From: Deltaproteobacteria bacterium
GTDB lineage: Bacteria; Myxococcota_A; UBA9160; JAJDAL01
Direction of reading: 5' to 3'
DNA length: 64,000 nucleotides
Assembly (NCBI GenBank): GCA_029261875.1
Contig: JAJDAL010000006.1
Span: 1 to 64,000 of the forward strand
Part shown: one piece after another, positions 6,860-15,968 of the stretch
Numbering within the stretch: position 1 is the stretch's first letter
Layout: each line of letters begins with the position of its first letter
Program-made: the position numbers and the translations under genes
Notes under the pieces: generated by a model
The model's input: only the letters and a program-made list of their open reading frames with translations
Told to the model about the DNA's origin: nothing
The model's database searches: none

Positions 6860-8920
6860 ATGGGTTACCGCATCGGTATCGACGTCGGCGGGACGTTTAC
6901 GGACTTCATCCTCGTACGCCCCGCAGGCGACATCGCGCTGCGCAAGACCCCCACCACCCTGGAAGACCAATCCGAGGGCGTGATGGCGGGCATCGCCGAG
7001 TTGGCTTCCGACGAGGGCATGGAACCCGCGGCACTGCTGGCGGCCACGGATCTCGTGGTCCACGGCACCACCACCGCGGACAACACCATGATCGAGATGA
7101 ACGGCGCCTTGACGGGCCTCATCACCACCGAAGGCCACCGCGACGAAATCGACATCCGACGCGGCTTCAAGGAAGACATCTGGGACCCCGCCTATCCCCC
7201 GCCGATTCCCATCGCCCAGCGCCGGCGTCGTTTCGGCATTCCCGAGCGCATGGATTTCCGCGGCGAGGTGGTGCGGCCGCTGGACGAAGACGCCGTGCGC
7301 CAGGCGGTGCAACGGCTCGAGAAGCAGGGCGTCGAATCCATCGCCGTGTGCTTGCTGTTTTCCTTCATCAACCCGGAACACGAACTGCGCGTACGCTCCA
7401 TCATCCGCGAGGAATATCCGAGCGCACGGGTATCCCTCTCCCACGAAGTCATGCCTTCCGCGCCGGAATTCGAGCGCACCTCCACCACCCTGGTCGACGC
7501 CTACGTGGGTCCGCGCGTCGCCAACTACCTGCAACGCTTGGAAGGGGCCCTGCGGTCGGGGGGGTACCAGCACGATCTCCTCATCATGCAGAGCAACGGC
7601 GGCATCATGACCGCCGAGTTCATGGCCAAACGCGCCGTCGCGTGTTTGGGATCCGGTCCGACGGGTGGCGTCATGGGCGCCACTGCGACCGCGAAGAACG
7701 CCGGTGTCTCGGACTTCATCGCCATCGACATGGGGGGCACGAGTTACGAAGCCTGCCTGGTCAAGAACGGCACACCGACCATCAAGAGCTTTTGGAATTG
7801 GCAGCACCGCTACCTGGTGGGCCTCCCCATGGTGGAGATGCATTCGATCGGCGCGGGCGGCGGTTCCATCGCCTACGTGGAAGCCGGCGCATTGAAGGTC
7901 GGGCCGCGCTCCGCCAAAGCGGTGCCGGGACCCATCTGTTACGGGCGCGGTGGCACCGAACCCACCGTCACCGATGCCAACGTCGTGCTGGGCTACTTGA
8001 ATCCCGAATCTCTGTGCGGCGGAGAATTCAAGCTCGCGACCGACGGCGTGCGCGAAGCCATCACCCAGAAAATTGGCGATCCCCTCGGGCTCGATCTGGT
8101 CGAAGCCGCCCACGGAATCTTTCGCATCGTCAACGCCAACATGGCGAACGCGATCCGACGCGTTTCCTCCCAGGCGGGCTACGACCCGCGCGATTTCGCC
8201 ATGGTGGTCTACGGGGGCAACGGTCCGGTTCACGCCGGGATGCAGGCCGAGGAACTGGGGATCAAGAAGCTGCTGGTCCCCAAGACGTCGCCCGCCTTCT
8301 CGGCCCTGGGCCTCCTGATCGCCGATTACGTGGTCGACATCCAACGCTCCTACATTGCACCTTCGAAACGCGCGGATGCCGCACAGGTGACTTCGATCTT
8401 TCAACAACTCGAAGAGATCGCGAAGAACGAGCTCGCGGTCGCCGGCCTGCGAGGCGGGGACATCGAATACAACCGTTTCCTCAACCTCTGCTACCCGGGC
8501 CAGACTTTCGACATGGCGGTCCCCGCGATCCACGACGACGGGCGGGTGTCGGCGGCGCAGCTCGACGCCACCGTCGAAGCCTTCCACGACCTGCACGAAG
8601 AACTCCACACCTATGCGGTGCGCGAAGAGGAACCCATTCTCCGCGCCGTTCGCCTCCAGGCCGTTGGCAAGACCGAGAAACCGCGCATGCGCGAGTTCGG
8701 CAAAGCCACCGGCGGCGTCGACGCGGCCCTCCGCAGCCGCCGCCAGGCCTATTTCGCGGGTCGCTTCGTCGACACCCCCGTCTACGACGGCGATCAGCTG
8801 ACTTTCGGCCACGTGCTCGAAGGACCCGCCATCGTGGAAGAACGCTTCACGACCATCGTCCTCTATCCCGGACAGCGCGCCGAACTCGACGCCTCGGGCA
8901 ATTACGTCATCACGCTCTGA
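6860..8920 (+). CDS. hyuA: Hydantoinase A/oxoprolinase-family subunit (HyuA)
   Basis: This 686-residue ATP-binding partner of HyuB starts at ATG 6860 behind a GGAGG 13 bases upstream. The first phosphate-binding loop is IGIDVGGTFTDF, with a second ASKHA-type loop at AIDMGGTSYE (about residue 290), then GAGGGSIA and YGGNGPVHAG. These mark the actin-like ATPase fold that phosphorylates the substrate in hydantoinase and acetone carboxylase families. The length is normal for the family. It is followed after 14 bp by the enoyl-CoA hydratase gene and is surely co-transcribed. Whether the substrate is a ring amide or a ketone is not resolved. Confidence 0.9.
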   Translation: MGYRIGIDVGGTFTDFILVRPAGDIALRKTPTTLEDQSEGVMAGIAELASDEGMEPAALLAATDLVVHGTTTADNTMIEMNGALTGLITTEGHRDEIDIRRGFKEDIWDPAYPPPIPIAQRRRRFGIPERMDFRGEVVRPLDEDAVRQAVQRLEKQGVESIAVCLLFSFINPEHELRVRSIIREEYPSARVSLSHEVMPSAPEFERTSTTLVDAYVGPRVANYLQRLEGALRSGGYQHDLLIMQSNGGIMTAEFMAKRAVACLGSGPTGGVMGATATAKNAGVSDFIAIDMGGTSYEACLVKNGTPTIKSFWNWQHRYLVGLPMVEMHSIGAGGGSIAYVEAGALKVGPRSAKAVPGPICYGRGGTEPTVTDANVVLGYLNPESLCGGEFKLATDGVREAITQKIGDPLGLDLVEAAHGIFRIVNANMANAIRRVSSQAGYDPRDFAMVVYGGNGPVHAGMQAEELGIKKLLVPKTSPAFSALGLLIADYVVDIQRSYIAPSKRADAAQVTSIFQQLEEIAKNELAVAGLRGGDIEYNRFLNLCYPGQTFDMAVPAIHDDGRVSAAQLDATVEAFHDLHEELHTYAVREEEPILRAVRLQAVGKTEKPRMREFGKATGGVDAALRSRRQAYFAGRFVDTPVYDGDQLTFGHVLEGPAIVEERFTTIVLYPGQRAELDASGNYVITL

Positions 8921-8934
8921 GAAAGGGACCCGCT

Positions 8935-9732
8935 TTGGACCTCGAAACCCTGGGCTACGAGAAGAAAGAAGGCATCGCGTACCTCACCCTGAACCGACCG
9001 GATCGGCTGAACGCCATCAACGGCGCCATGTCGCGAGAACTGCCCAAGGTCTGGGAGGACATCAAGCAGGATGGGGACGTCGTCGTCGCCATCGTCACCG
9101 GTGCTGGCGATCGGGGGTTTTGCACCGGCGTCGACGTCGCCGGGGTCGCTGCCGGGGACGCGGACATCGGCGAGCCCGGCGCCCAAGGACTCGATGCCAT
9201 CCGCTTCACCTCCCTCCACAACCAATGCTGGAAACCCGTCATCACGGCGGTCAACGGCATGTGCGTCGGCGGTGGGCTCCATTTCGTCGCGGATTCGGAC
9301 ATCGTGATCTGCTCCGAGAACGCCACCTTCTTCGACACCCACGTCCGCAACGGTCTGGTGGCGGGTCTCGAGCCCGTCGGCCTGGCGCGCCGTATCCCCC
9401 TCGAGGCGGTGCTCCGCATGGCGTTGATGGGCGGCAAGGAACGCCTGAATTCCGCCAAGGCCCTCGAACTCGGGTTGGTGAGTGAAGTCGTCCCGCTGAA
9501 TCAGCTGCTGCCCCGCGCCACCTTTCTCGCGAATTTGATCCAAGAAAATTCCCCGGCGGCCTTGGTCGCGACCAAGAAAGCGATTTGGCAAAGCCTCGAC
9601 ATGGGCCTCGACGACGCGCTGAAGAACGCCTGGGCGATCATCGAAGCCCACAACGATCACCCGGACATCCTCGAAGGCGCCAAGGCGTTCATGGAAAAAC
9701 GCAAACCCAAATGGAAGCCCGTATCCCTCTAA
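8935..9732 (+). CDS. Enoyl-CoA hydratase/isomerase (crotonase) family
   Basis: This 265-residue crotonase starts at a TTG (8935) preceded by a GAAAGGGA site. Family marks are TLNRPDRLNAI, the first oxyanion-hole segment GDRGFCTGVDV and the second NGMCVGGGLHF. The Glu residues used by classical hydratases are not in their usual places: the relevant loop reads FFDTHVRNGLVAGLEP. A hydratase, isomerase, hydrolase or lyase reaction is therefore possible. It sits between hyuA and the Ltp2-like gene, implying action on a CoA ester in this pathway. Confidence 0.87.
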   Translation: MDLETLGYEKKEGIAYLTLNRPDRLNAINGAMSRELPKVWEDIKQDGDVVVAIVTGAGDRGFCTGVDVAGVAAGDADIGEPGAQGLDAIRFTSLHNQCWKPVITAVNGMCVGGGLHFVADSDIVICSENATFFDTHVRNGLVAGLEPVGLARRIPLEAVLRMALMGGKERLNSAKALELGLVSEVVPLNQLLPRATFLANLIQENSPAALVATKKAIWQSLDMGLDDALKNAWAIIEAHNDHPDILEGAKAFMEKRKPKWKPVSL

Positions 9733-9759
9733 CCCCAACGGATTGAATCCCCAACCCCC

Positions 9760-10908
9760 ATGTTGAAGAACGCCACAGCCATCGTCGGTGTCGGTCAGGT
9801 CGAGTTCTCCAAGAACCTCGGTCGACCGGAACGCACGGCCGCCTGCGAGGCCATCGGCGCCGCCCTCGACGATGCCGGTCTCTCGCCCGCGGACGTGGAC
9901 GGACTCGTGAGCTTCACCATGGAGAACACGAGCGAAGTCGAGATCACACGCAACCTCGGCATCGAGAACCTGAGTTTCTTCAGCCAGGTGGGGTACGGCG
10001 GAGGCGGCGGTTGTGGAACCCTGCTTCACGCCGCCATGGCGATCGCCCAGGGCGTGTGTTCCACCGTGGTCTGCTGGCGCGCACGCAACCGTTCCTCCGG
10101 CGGTCGCCCCTGGGCCCAAACCGGGAACCGGGTGGCGGGTGACTTCCAGTTCTACTTGCCGTTCGGGTTGCTGCGACCCGCGGACCAGGTCGCCATGCTG
10201 GCGCGGCGTCACATGTACGAATATGGAACCACCTGCGAACAGCTCGGTTCCGTGGCCGTGACGTTTCGCCAACACGCCCAGCGCAACCCCGCCGCGTTGA
10301 TGCAAAAGCCCATGACCCTCGACGACTACATGAACGCGCGCTTCATCTCGGAGCCCCTGCGACTCTTCGATTGCTGCCTCGAGACCGACGGTGCCCTCGC
10401 GGTCGTCTTGACCCGCGCCGAGCGCGCGCGCGATTTGAAGCAGAAACCCGCCTACGTGATGGGCGCCGCCCAAAGCACCGGCCCGGAACACGTCGTCATG
10501 GCGAACTACCACAAGCCGAACTTCCTCGAGACACCCTCGGTCTACGCGGCCCGCGATCTGTTCGCCATGGCGGGCGTGACACCCGCCGACGTGGATTGCG
10601 CCCAGTTCTACGACGCCTTCACGCCGCTCGTCTTGTTCTCCCTCGAGGAATACGGCTTCTGCAAACCGGGCGAGAGCGGCCCCTTCGTCGAAGCCGGCAA
10701 CCTCGCATGGCCGAATGGTTCCCTGCCCTGCAACACGAGCGGCGGCAGCCTGTCCGAAGCCTATGTGCACGGTATGAATCTCATCATCGAGGGTGTGCGC
10801 CAGATCCGCGGCACCTCCACCTGCCAGGTCGAGAATGCGCAGCTCTCGCTGGTGACGAGTGGCGCGGGCGTTCCCACGAGCGCGGTTCTCCTGGCGAGCG
10901 AAGCATGA
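9760..10908 (+). CDS. Thiolase-fold Ltp2-like protein (probable aldolase partner of DUF35)
   Basis: The 382-residue protein has the thiolase fold but no nucleophilic Cys: the usual N-x-C-x-TG stretch is replaced by GYGGGGGCGTLLHA. It also lacks the GHP box, having NTSGGSLSEAYVHGM instead. That C-terminal motif and the QFYDAFTP segment are typical of Ltp2-type steroid side-chain retro-aldolases, which work in complex with a DUF35 OB-fold protein. The next gene, overlapping by four bases, is exactly such a DUF35 protein. C-C bond cleavage of a beta-hydroxyacyl-CoA is the best guess. Confidence 0.8.
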   Translation: MLKNATAIVGVGQVEFSKNLGRPERTAACEAIGAALDDAGLSPADVDGLVSFTMENTSEVEITRNLGIENLSFFSQVGYGGGGGCGTLLHAAMAIAQGVCSTVVCWRARNRSSGGRPWAQTGNRVAGDFQFYLPFGLLRPADQVAMLARRHMYEYGTTCEQLGSVAVTFRQHAQRNPAALMQKPMTLDDYMNARFISEPLRLFDCCLETDGALAVVLTRAERARDLKQKPAYVMGAAQSTGPEHVVMANYHKPNFLETPSVYAARDLFAMAGVTPADVDCAQFYDAFTPLVLFSLEEYGFCKPGESGPFVEAGNLAWPNGSLPCNTSGGSLSEAYVHGMNLIIEGVRQIRGTSTCQVENAQLSLVTSGAGVPTSAVLLASEA

Positions 10909-11336
10909 GTGAAGCCATGGCCCCTACAGCGCCGGTCCCGCTGCCGGATCCCGACAGCGAAGAATTCTGGGCGGGCTGCAAGCGCGGCGAACTCCGCATG
11001 CAGCGCTGTACCGGATGCTCGCGTATGCGCTACTACCCGCGCCCCATGTGTCCCCACTGCCAGTCCATGCAGAGCGATTGGGTCACGGTCTCCGGGCGCG
11101 GCACGATCTACAGCTTCGTCGTCTGCCATCCCCCGGTTCTGCCCGCCTTCGCGGAAAAGACCCCCTACGCGGTGTTGGTGGTCGAGCTCGAAGAGGATTC
11201 GAATCTGCGGATGGTGGGCGGCCTGCTCGATCATCCCGTCGACGAAATCGAAATCGGTTTGCCCGTCGAGGTGGCGTTCGAACCCTTGACGGACGAAATC
11301 ACGCTCCCGCAATGGCGGGTAGCCAAGCCCTCGTAA
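10905..11336 (+). CDS. DUF35 Zn-ribbon/OB-fold protein
   Basis: The 143-residue protein starts at the ATG of an ATGA overlap with the thiolase-fold gene. A rubredoxin-like zinc ribbon has Cys35, Cys38, Cys49 and Cys52 (CTGC...CPHC), followed by an OB fold with GRGTIYSFVV. DUF35 proteins bind CoA esters and form obligate complexes with thiolase-fold enzymes such as Ltp2. The coupling by overlap supports a 1:1 complex with the preceding product. No catalytic residues are expected in this subunit itself. Confidence 0.88.
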   Translation: MSEAMAPTAPVPLPDPDSEEFWAGCKRGELRMQRCTGCSRMRYYPRPMCPHCQSMQSDWVTVSGRGTIYSFVVCHPPVLPAFAEKTPYAVLVVELEEDSNLRMVGGLLDHPVDEIEIGLPVEVAFEPLTDEITLPQWRVAKPS

Positions 11337-11355
11337 GCGAAAGAAGGAGACCCCT

Positions 11356-12516
11356 GTGTCGGAATCGAAGAAAACTCTGGATACCACGGACGTCGACCGC
11401 TGGATCGGCGTGCCCCTGGGCGGCGGGCAGATCAAAGACCCCGTTCACCCGAACGACATCCGGCGCTGGGCCCAGGGCATGCAGAACCCGAACCCGCTCT
11501 ATTACGACGAACAATACGCCGCCGAAAGCATCCACGGCGAACTCGTCGCACCCCAGTCCTTTACGGTCTGCACGGACGTCGGTCACGGCGCCACGCCGGC
11601 CATTCAGGGTCACATCGAAGGCCAACACATGCTGTTCGGCGGCGACGAGTGGTGGTTCTTCGGCCCGCGCATCCGCCCGGGCGACACGATTCGCCAGGAC
11701 CGCATGCTATTCGACTACAAAGTGACGGAAACCAAGTTCGCCGGCCCCACCATGTTCTCGCGCGGTGACACCACCTATATCAATCAACGGGGCGAGTTGA
11801 TCGCGAAGCAACGCAGTACGTCGATCCGCTACGTCGCGGAGTGGGCGCGCGAGAAGGCGCAATTCGCGGATAGCCAAGAGAAGACCTGGACCGACGAAGA
11901 GATCGAGGAGATCGAACGCCAGAAGATGGATTACTACCAGACCCATATCGACCTCGGTCACGAGAAACGCCTGTTCGTGAAAGCGGGCGAGAAACTCCCG
12001 CAGCGCCCCATCGGGCCGCACACGATTCAGTCCTTCACCACGGAATGGCGCTCGTACACCATGACGGTCTGGGGAGCGAGCGTGGAGTACGGCTCGTCTT
12101 CGACCTTCAGCGCGGGTTGGTTGCCGGAAATGTCGCGCGACCAGGAGGGATCCAAGATCGATCCCGCCAACGCCGACGGTCTCTACAAGGGCCCTTCGCG
12201 CGGCCACGTGCAACCCCGCTACGCCCAGCTGATCGGAATGCCGCGCGGATACGGGTACGGAGCATCCATGGGTGCCTGGATTCTCGACTACCTGAACAAC
12301 TGGGGGGGCGAGCAGAGTTTCGTGCTCCACAGCGACATGAAGTACCGCTTCCCGGCGCTCACGGGCGATGTCACGTATCTCAACGGCGAGGTGGAAGACG
12401 TGGGACGCGACGAGACTTCCGGTCTGCCGGTGGCCACCGTGTCCGTGCGCATGACGAATCAGGAAGGGGCGGAGATGGCGGCGGGGAAGGCCAAGGTTCA
12501 ACTCCCGGAGGCATAG
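11356..12516 (+). CDS. MaoC/FAS1-like double-hotdog dehydratase
   Basis: The 386-residue protein starts at GTG 11356 with an AGGAG site upstream. The N-terminal half has HPNDIRRWAQGMQNPNPLYYD, the substrate-binding helix of FAS1-like or MaoC-type dehydratase domains. The second half contains another hotdog-like segment (GAWILDYLNNWGGE, then FPALTGDVTYLNGEV). The canonical hydratase D-x(4)-H-x-D is not clear in either half, so the active site may be degenerate. It presumably hydrates or dehydrates the CoA ester made by the operon's ligase. Confidence 0.78.
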   Translation: MSESKKTLDTTDVDRWIGVPLGGGQIKDPVHPNDIRRWAQGMQNPNPLYYDEQYAAESIHGELVAPQSFTVCTDVGHGATPAIQGHIEGQHMLFGGDEWWFFGPRIRPGDTIRQDRMLFDYKVTETKFAGPTMFSRGDTTYINQRGELIAKQRSTSIRYVAEWAREKAQFADSQEKTWTDEEIEEIERQKMDYYQTHIDLGHEKRLFVKAGEKLPQRPIGPHTIQSFTTEWRSYTMTVWGASVEYGSSSTFSAGWLPEMSRDQEGSKIDPANADGLYKGPSRGHVQPRYAQLIGMPRGYGYGASMGAWILDYLNNWGGEQSFVLHSDMKYRFPALTGDVTYLNGEVEDVGRDETSGLPVATVSVRMTNQEGAEMAAGKAKVQLPEA

Positions 12517-12517
12517 G

Positions 12518-14206
12518 GTGAAGGAAAACATCTCCGACGGCGGCGTCGGAAAAGACGTTTCGCGACTGACCCTCGGGAATTTCCTGAGCGATGTCGCCAC
12601 CGCGCACGCCGGTCGCGATGCGTTGCTGTTCGAGGGCCAGCGCACGAGCTTCGATGCCCTCGAAGCCCAAGCGCGCGAACTCGCCCGGGCGTTGGTGGGT
12701 GCGGGGGTGGTCAAAGGCGCGCGGGTGGCGGTCCTGATGGCGAACCGCCCGGAATGGGTCGTTTCCGCTTTCGCGGTGGGCCTGGTCGGTGGCGTTCTGG
12801 TTCCCGTCAACACCTTCGCGACGGCCGACGAACTCGACTACATCCTGCGCCATTCGGACGCCTCGCTCCTGTTGATGCAATCCGGTCTGCTGAAGAACGA
12901 CTACGCGCGCGACCTCGCCGAGCGTCACCCGGAGATCGGCGCCGCCCAATCCGGGGCGCTGCGGTGCCCCGCCCTTCCCAACTTGCGCCGCATCGTGAGC
13001 CTCGGCGACGCCCCCGCCGCGGGCATCGAGGCGTGGAGTTCGTTCCTGGAATCGGGAAAGGGTGTCGACGACGCCTTGCTCGATGCGATCACTTCCGAGG
13101 TACATCCTTCGGACGACGGCATTTTGATCTACACCTCAGGCACCACCGCGAACCCCAAAGGCGTGCTCCACACCCAACGCGCGGGCGTCATCCAAAGCTG
13201 GCGCTTCGCCGACTACATGGGACTCGGCCCGGACGACATCGTCTGGACCGCGCAGCCCTTCTTCTGGACGGCCGGGATCGCCATGTCGCTGGGACCCAGC
13301 TTGGCGGCGGGATCGCTACTGATTCTGGAGGAAACCTTCGACGCGGAGCGCGCGCTCGCGCTGATGGAGTCCGAGGGCGCCACCGCCGCATTCGCGTGGC
13401 CGCATCAGAACAAAGCCCTGGCCGAACACCCGAGCGCCGCCACCCGAAAACTCGCGAACCTGCGCAAGATCGAGTTCAGCAATCCACTCGCCCCCATCGT
13501 GGGTCTCGAGAAAGACGAATGGGGGATCTACGCCGCCTACGGCGCGTCGGAAACCTTCACGCTCTCGTCGTGTTTGCCGGCCAACACCCCCGCAGAGATT
13601 CGCAAGGGCTCGAGCGGCGTCCCGCTACCGGGCATCGACATGCGGATCGTCGAGCCGGAAAGCGGAGAGGCCGTGGCGCCGGGCAGCGAGGGCGAAATCG
13701 CGGTCAAGGGCGTCACCTTCATGCGCGGTTATTACAAAGTGTTGCCCGAGTTGTATCTCGACGAAGCGGGCTTCTTCCGTACCCAGGATGGTGGCTACAT
13801 CGACGACGAGGGCCACCTCCACTGGAAGGGGCGGCTCTCGAACATGATCAAGACCGGCGGCGCCAACGTATCGCCCCTCGAGATCGAAGCCGTGATCGGA
13901 AACTTCGACAAGCTTCGCGTGGGCATGGCGGTAGGCCTGCCGCATCCGACCCTGGGTGAAGTCATCGTGCTGTGCGCCGTCCCCGCACAGGGCGCGTCCG
14001 TCGACGAAGACGAAGTCCGAGCCTTCCTTCGCACGAAGCTCGCTGCCTACAAGGTTCCCAAACGCGTGCTCTTCTTCAGCGCAGAAGAGCTTTCCTACAC
14101 TGGAACCCAGAAGATCCAAACGGAGCCCCTGCGAAAAGCGGCGCTCGAACGCCTGGCCGCGGAAGGCGCCGAGATCGACGGCTACCCGTTTGCCACCGCC
14201 GTTTAG
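12518..14206 (+). CDS. AMP-forming acyl-CoA ligase (FadD-like)
   Basis: This 562-residue member of the ANL superfamily activates a carboxylic acid to its CoA ester via an acyl-adenylate. The P-loop is YTSGTTANPKGVLHTQ (about residue 207), the A8 hinge reads GRLSNMIKTGGANVSPLEIE, and the C-terminal Lys lies in TGTQKIQTEPL. It starts at GTG 12518, one base after the previous stop, with a GGAGG site inside the previous gene. It is last in the operon and likely primes the pathway substrate. Chain type cannot be read. Confidence 0.9.
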   Translation: MKENISDGGVGKDVSRLTLGNFLSDVATAHAGRDALLFEGQRTSFDALEAQARELARALVGAGVVKGARVAVLMANRPEWVVSAFAVGLVGGVLVPVNTFATADELDYILRHSDASLLLMQSGLLKNDYARDLAERHPEIGAAQSGALRCPALPNLRRIVSLGDAPAAGIEAWSSFLESGKGVDDALLDAITSEVHPSDDGILIYTSGTTANPKGVLHTQRAGVIQSWRFADYMGLGPDDIVWTAQPFFWTAGIAMSLGPSLAAGSLLILEETFDAERALALMESEGATAAFAWPHQNKALAEHPSAATRKLANLRKIEFSNPLAPIVGLEKDEWGIYAAYGASETFTLSSCLPANTPAEIRKGSSGVPLPGIDMRIVEPESGEAVAPGSEGEIAVKGVTFMRGYYKVLPELYLDEAGFFRTQDGGYIDDEGHLHWKGRLSNMIKTGGANVSPLEIEAVIGNFDKLRVGMAVGLPHPTLGEVIVLCAVPAQGASVDEDEVRAFLRTKLAAYKVPKRVLFFSAEELSYTGTQKIQTEPLRKAALERLAAEGAEIDGYPFATAV

Positions 14207-14544
14207 GGAGTGCTCCCGATCGGCGACCGGCAACTCACCACCGGAATCCCCGGATTCCTACGGGCATTTCTACTTATCCAAAATTGGGTCTAAAGACCTA
14301 CAAAATAGCGACCGATAGGTAAGTTGTTCGAGATTTCATTTTTAGCCCAACGGGGCTGACTCGAACCGGGCGCCATAGGCGGCCCGAAGGCGGCATGGAG
14401 CCGCCCCACATAACGATTCGTCAGCAGGCCGCACTTGGGCCTGTTCCACGAAGAGGCAAACCCGCTGAGAGGCGGGGACGCAAAGCCAGTGCCCTACTTG
14501 TTCCGCGCAAAAGGGTCGAACGGTTGGCGAAAGGAGCACCCCCC
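14207..14544 (+). promoter_or_regulatory. Intergenic leader upstream of pseudo-subtilase genes
   Basis: This 338-bp gap has no gene. Its first part, to about 14345, is less GC-rich than its surroundings and should hold the promoter. A short hairpin GGTCT-AA-AGACC lies near 14287-14298, and a small GGGAG/CTCCC palindrome directly after the ligase stop is a weak terminator candidate. The second part carries the c-di-GMP riboswitch. I could not pick a convincing -35/-10 pair. Confidence 0.5.
14431..14529 (+). ncRNA. Cyclic di-GMP-I (GEMM-I) riboswitch
   Basis: The core GGCAAACC, then a hairpin CGC-TGAGAG-GCG, then GGGACGCAAAGCC follows the conserved centre of the GEMM-I c-di-GMP aptamer. It is preceded by CACGAAGA and followed by a stem region and a closing segment rich in GGGTCG/GGTTGG. 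It ends just before the AAGGAG ribosome-binding site (14531-14536) of the GTG start at 14545, so control of translation initiation is plausible. The 5' and 3' limits are approximate because I did not fold the outer stem rigorously. Confidence 0.85.
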
Positions 14545-15927
14545 GTGCAAGCCAAACCCCGCATATTTTCAATCAAACATTTCTGTGTCTGGTCCCTCAC
14601 CCTCTCGATGGTGGCCGGCTCCGCCCCCGGAACGGCCTTCGCCAAGGGCAAAGAGAGCAAACTTCCCAACGATGAGTTCGTCGACGCGAACCAGGATGGG
14701 AAATGGGACAATGACTACTCCGGCGATCAATACGCCGACTCCTGGAACCTGAAGCGAATCAAGGCCGACAAAGCCTGGAAGCACAGCGAAGGCGCCGGCA
14801 TCCGCATCGCCGTGATCAGCTCCGGTGCGGATCTGACCCACGAGGATCTGGTCGGGCGCATCCAGCTCGACGCTTCGGACGTCAATCGAGGGGTCGACAA
14901 TCGGGACCGGGACGGCATCGGAACCGCGGTCGCGGGCATCATCGCCGGCGTGAAGGGCAACGGACGCGGCGTGTCGGGCGTGGCGCCCCAGGCCACCATC
15001 GTGCCTTACCGCGTAGCCGATCATCAGCGAATGATCCGCGCACACGAACGAGCCGCCTTCACCAAGTTCGACGTCGTCCACTACAGCCTCGGCGCGCGCA
15101 AGGACCTGGTCGTCCCCATGGATGCCGGTTACGCGTTCGACCTCTACTTCGACGCTTGGATCTGCGATTTCGCCGACCTCGCGACCGCACGGGGCAAGAT
15201 CGTCGTCGTGCCCGCTGGCAACGGCGATGGATTCAACAACGGCGAGGCCATGGACATCTCCGGTGGTTTCACCGGCGCGAGCTGTGATTCGGTCATCACC
15301 GTCGGTGCGGCCCCGTTGCGCGGGAAGGACAAAGCTCCGCGCGGCATGGTGGATTCCAACTCGCCGACGGCTTCCTTCTCCAACTACGGACCCGGCATGA
15401 TCGACCTCGTCGCACCGGGCGGAAACGGCGAGTCCTGGGATCCGGGTTCGGCTCCCCTGTTCGAACACAACAACCTGGTGGTCCTCCGCGCGCGCCATCC
15501 GCAAACCGGTGAGCTCGTTTCCCCGGTTCGCGATGGCATCGCCGGAGCCCTCTTTGCCGACGGCTCCCCCAAGACGGACATCACCGAGAGCGTCGCCATC
15601 GACGGCGAATCCGGTGGAGCCTACATGTACTGGCGCGGAAGCGATCTCGCCGCCGCGCACGTCACCGGCACGGTGGCCCTGATGTTGAGTGCAGCGCCCA
15701 TGCTCAAGATGCTGCCGGGAACCACCAAGCTGGACGCGGTGCGCGGTATCCTGCACAAGACCTCCACCGGCTCGCGGAACCAGGACGATTACCAGGGCTT
15801 CGGCATGTTGAATGCCGACGCTGCGGTGAAGAAGGCGATCAAGTTCGACGATTGTCTGCTGCGTCGCGTCGGCGGTGCGACCCCCACGGCCGCCGACGGC
15901 AACTACTGCATCGACCGCGTCCTCTAG
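14545..15927 (+). CDS. Secreted subtilisin-fold pseudoprotease 1 (S8-like, triad lost)
   Basis: The 460-residue protein starts at GTG 14545 with AAGGAG eight bases upstream. Residues 1-33 are a signal peptide ending AFA. A Ca-loop-like DANQDGKWDND follows, then an S8 domain from about 85. All triad positions are changed: Asp to Ser92 (IAVISSG for VAVIDTG), His to Ile125 (DGIGTAVAG for GHGTHVAG) and Ser to Asp367 (RGSDLAAAHVTG for GTSMAAPHVAG). The oxyanion Asn survives (PAGNGDG). The fold looks intact, so a binding or structural role outside the cytoplasm is inferred. Expression is probably under the upstream c-di-GMP riboswitch. Confidence 0.85.
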   Translation: MQAKPRIFSIKHFCVWSLTLSMVAGSAPGTAFAKGKESKLPNDEFVDANQDGKWDNDYSGDQYADSWNLKRIKADKAWKHSEGAGIRIAVISSGADLTHEDLVGRIQLDASDVNRGVDNRDRDGIGTAVAGIIAGVKGNGRGVSGVAPQATIVPYRVADHQRMIRAHERAAFTKFDVVHYSLGARKDLVVPMDAGYAFDLYFDAWICDFADLATARGKIVVVPAGNGDGFNNGEAMDISGGFTGASCDSVITVGAAPLRGKDKAPRGMVDSNSPTASFSNYGPGMIDLVAPGGNGESWDPGSAPLFEHNNLVVLRARHPQTGELVSPVRDGIAGALFADGSPKTDITESVAIDGESGGAYMYWRGSDLAAAHVTGTVALMLSAAPMLKMLPGTTKLDAVRGILHKTSTGSRNQDDYQGFGMLNADAAVKKAIKFDDCLLRRVGGATPTAADGNYCIDRVL

Positions 15928-15968
15928 TCCAATACCAATCAACCGTTTTGCCTAGAAAGGAGCACGAA

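Noticed and set aside
6830..8812. 660-residue minus-strand frame opposite hyuA
   Set aside because: Composition is His/Val/Gly/Asp-rich with no motif, and hyuA on the + strand is clear, so it is an antisense shadow.
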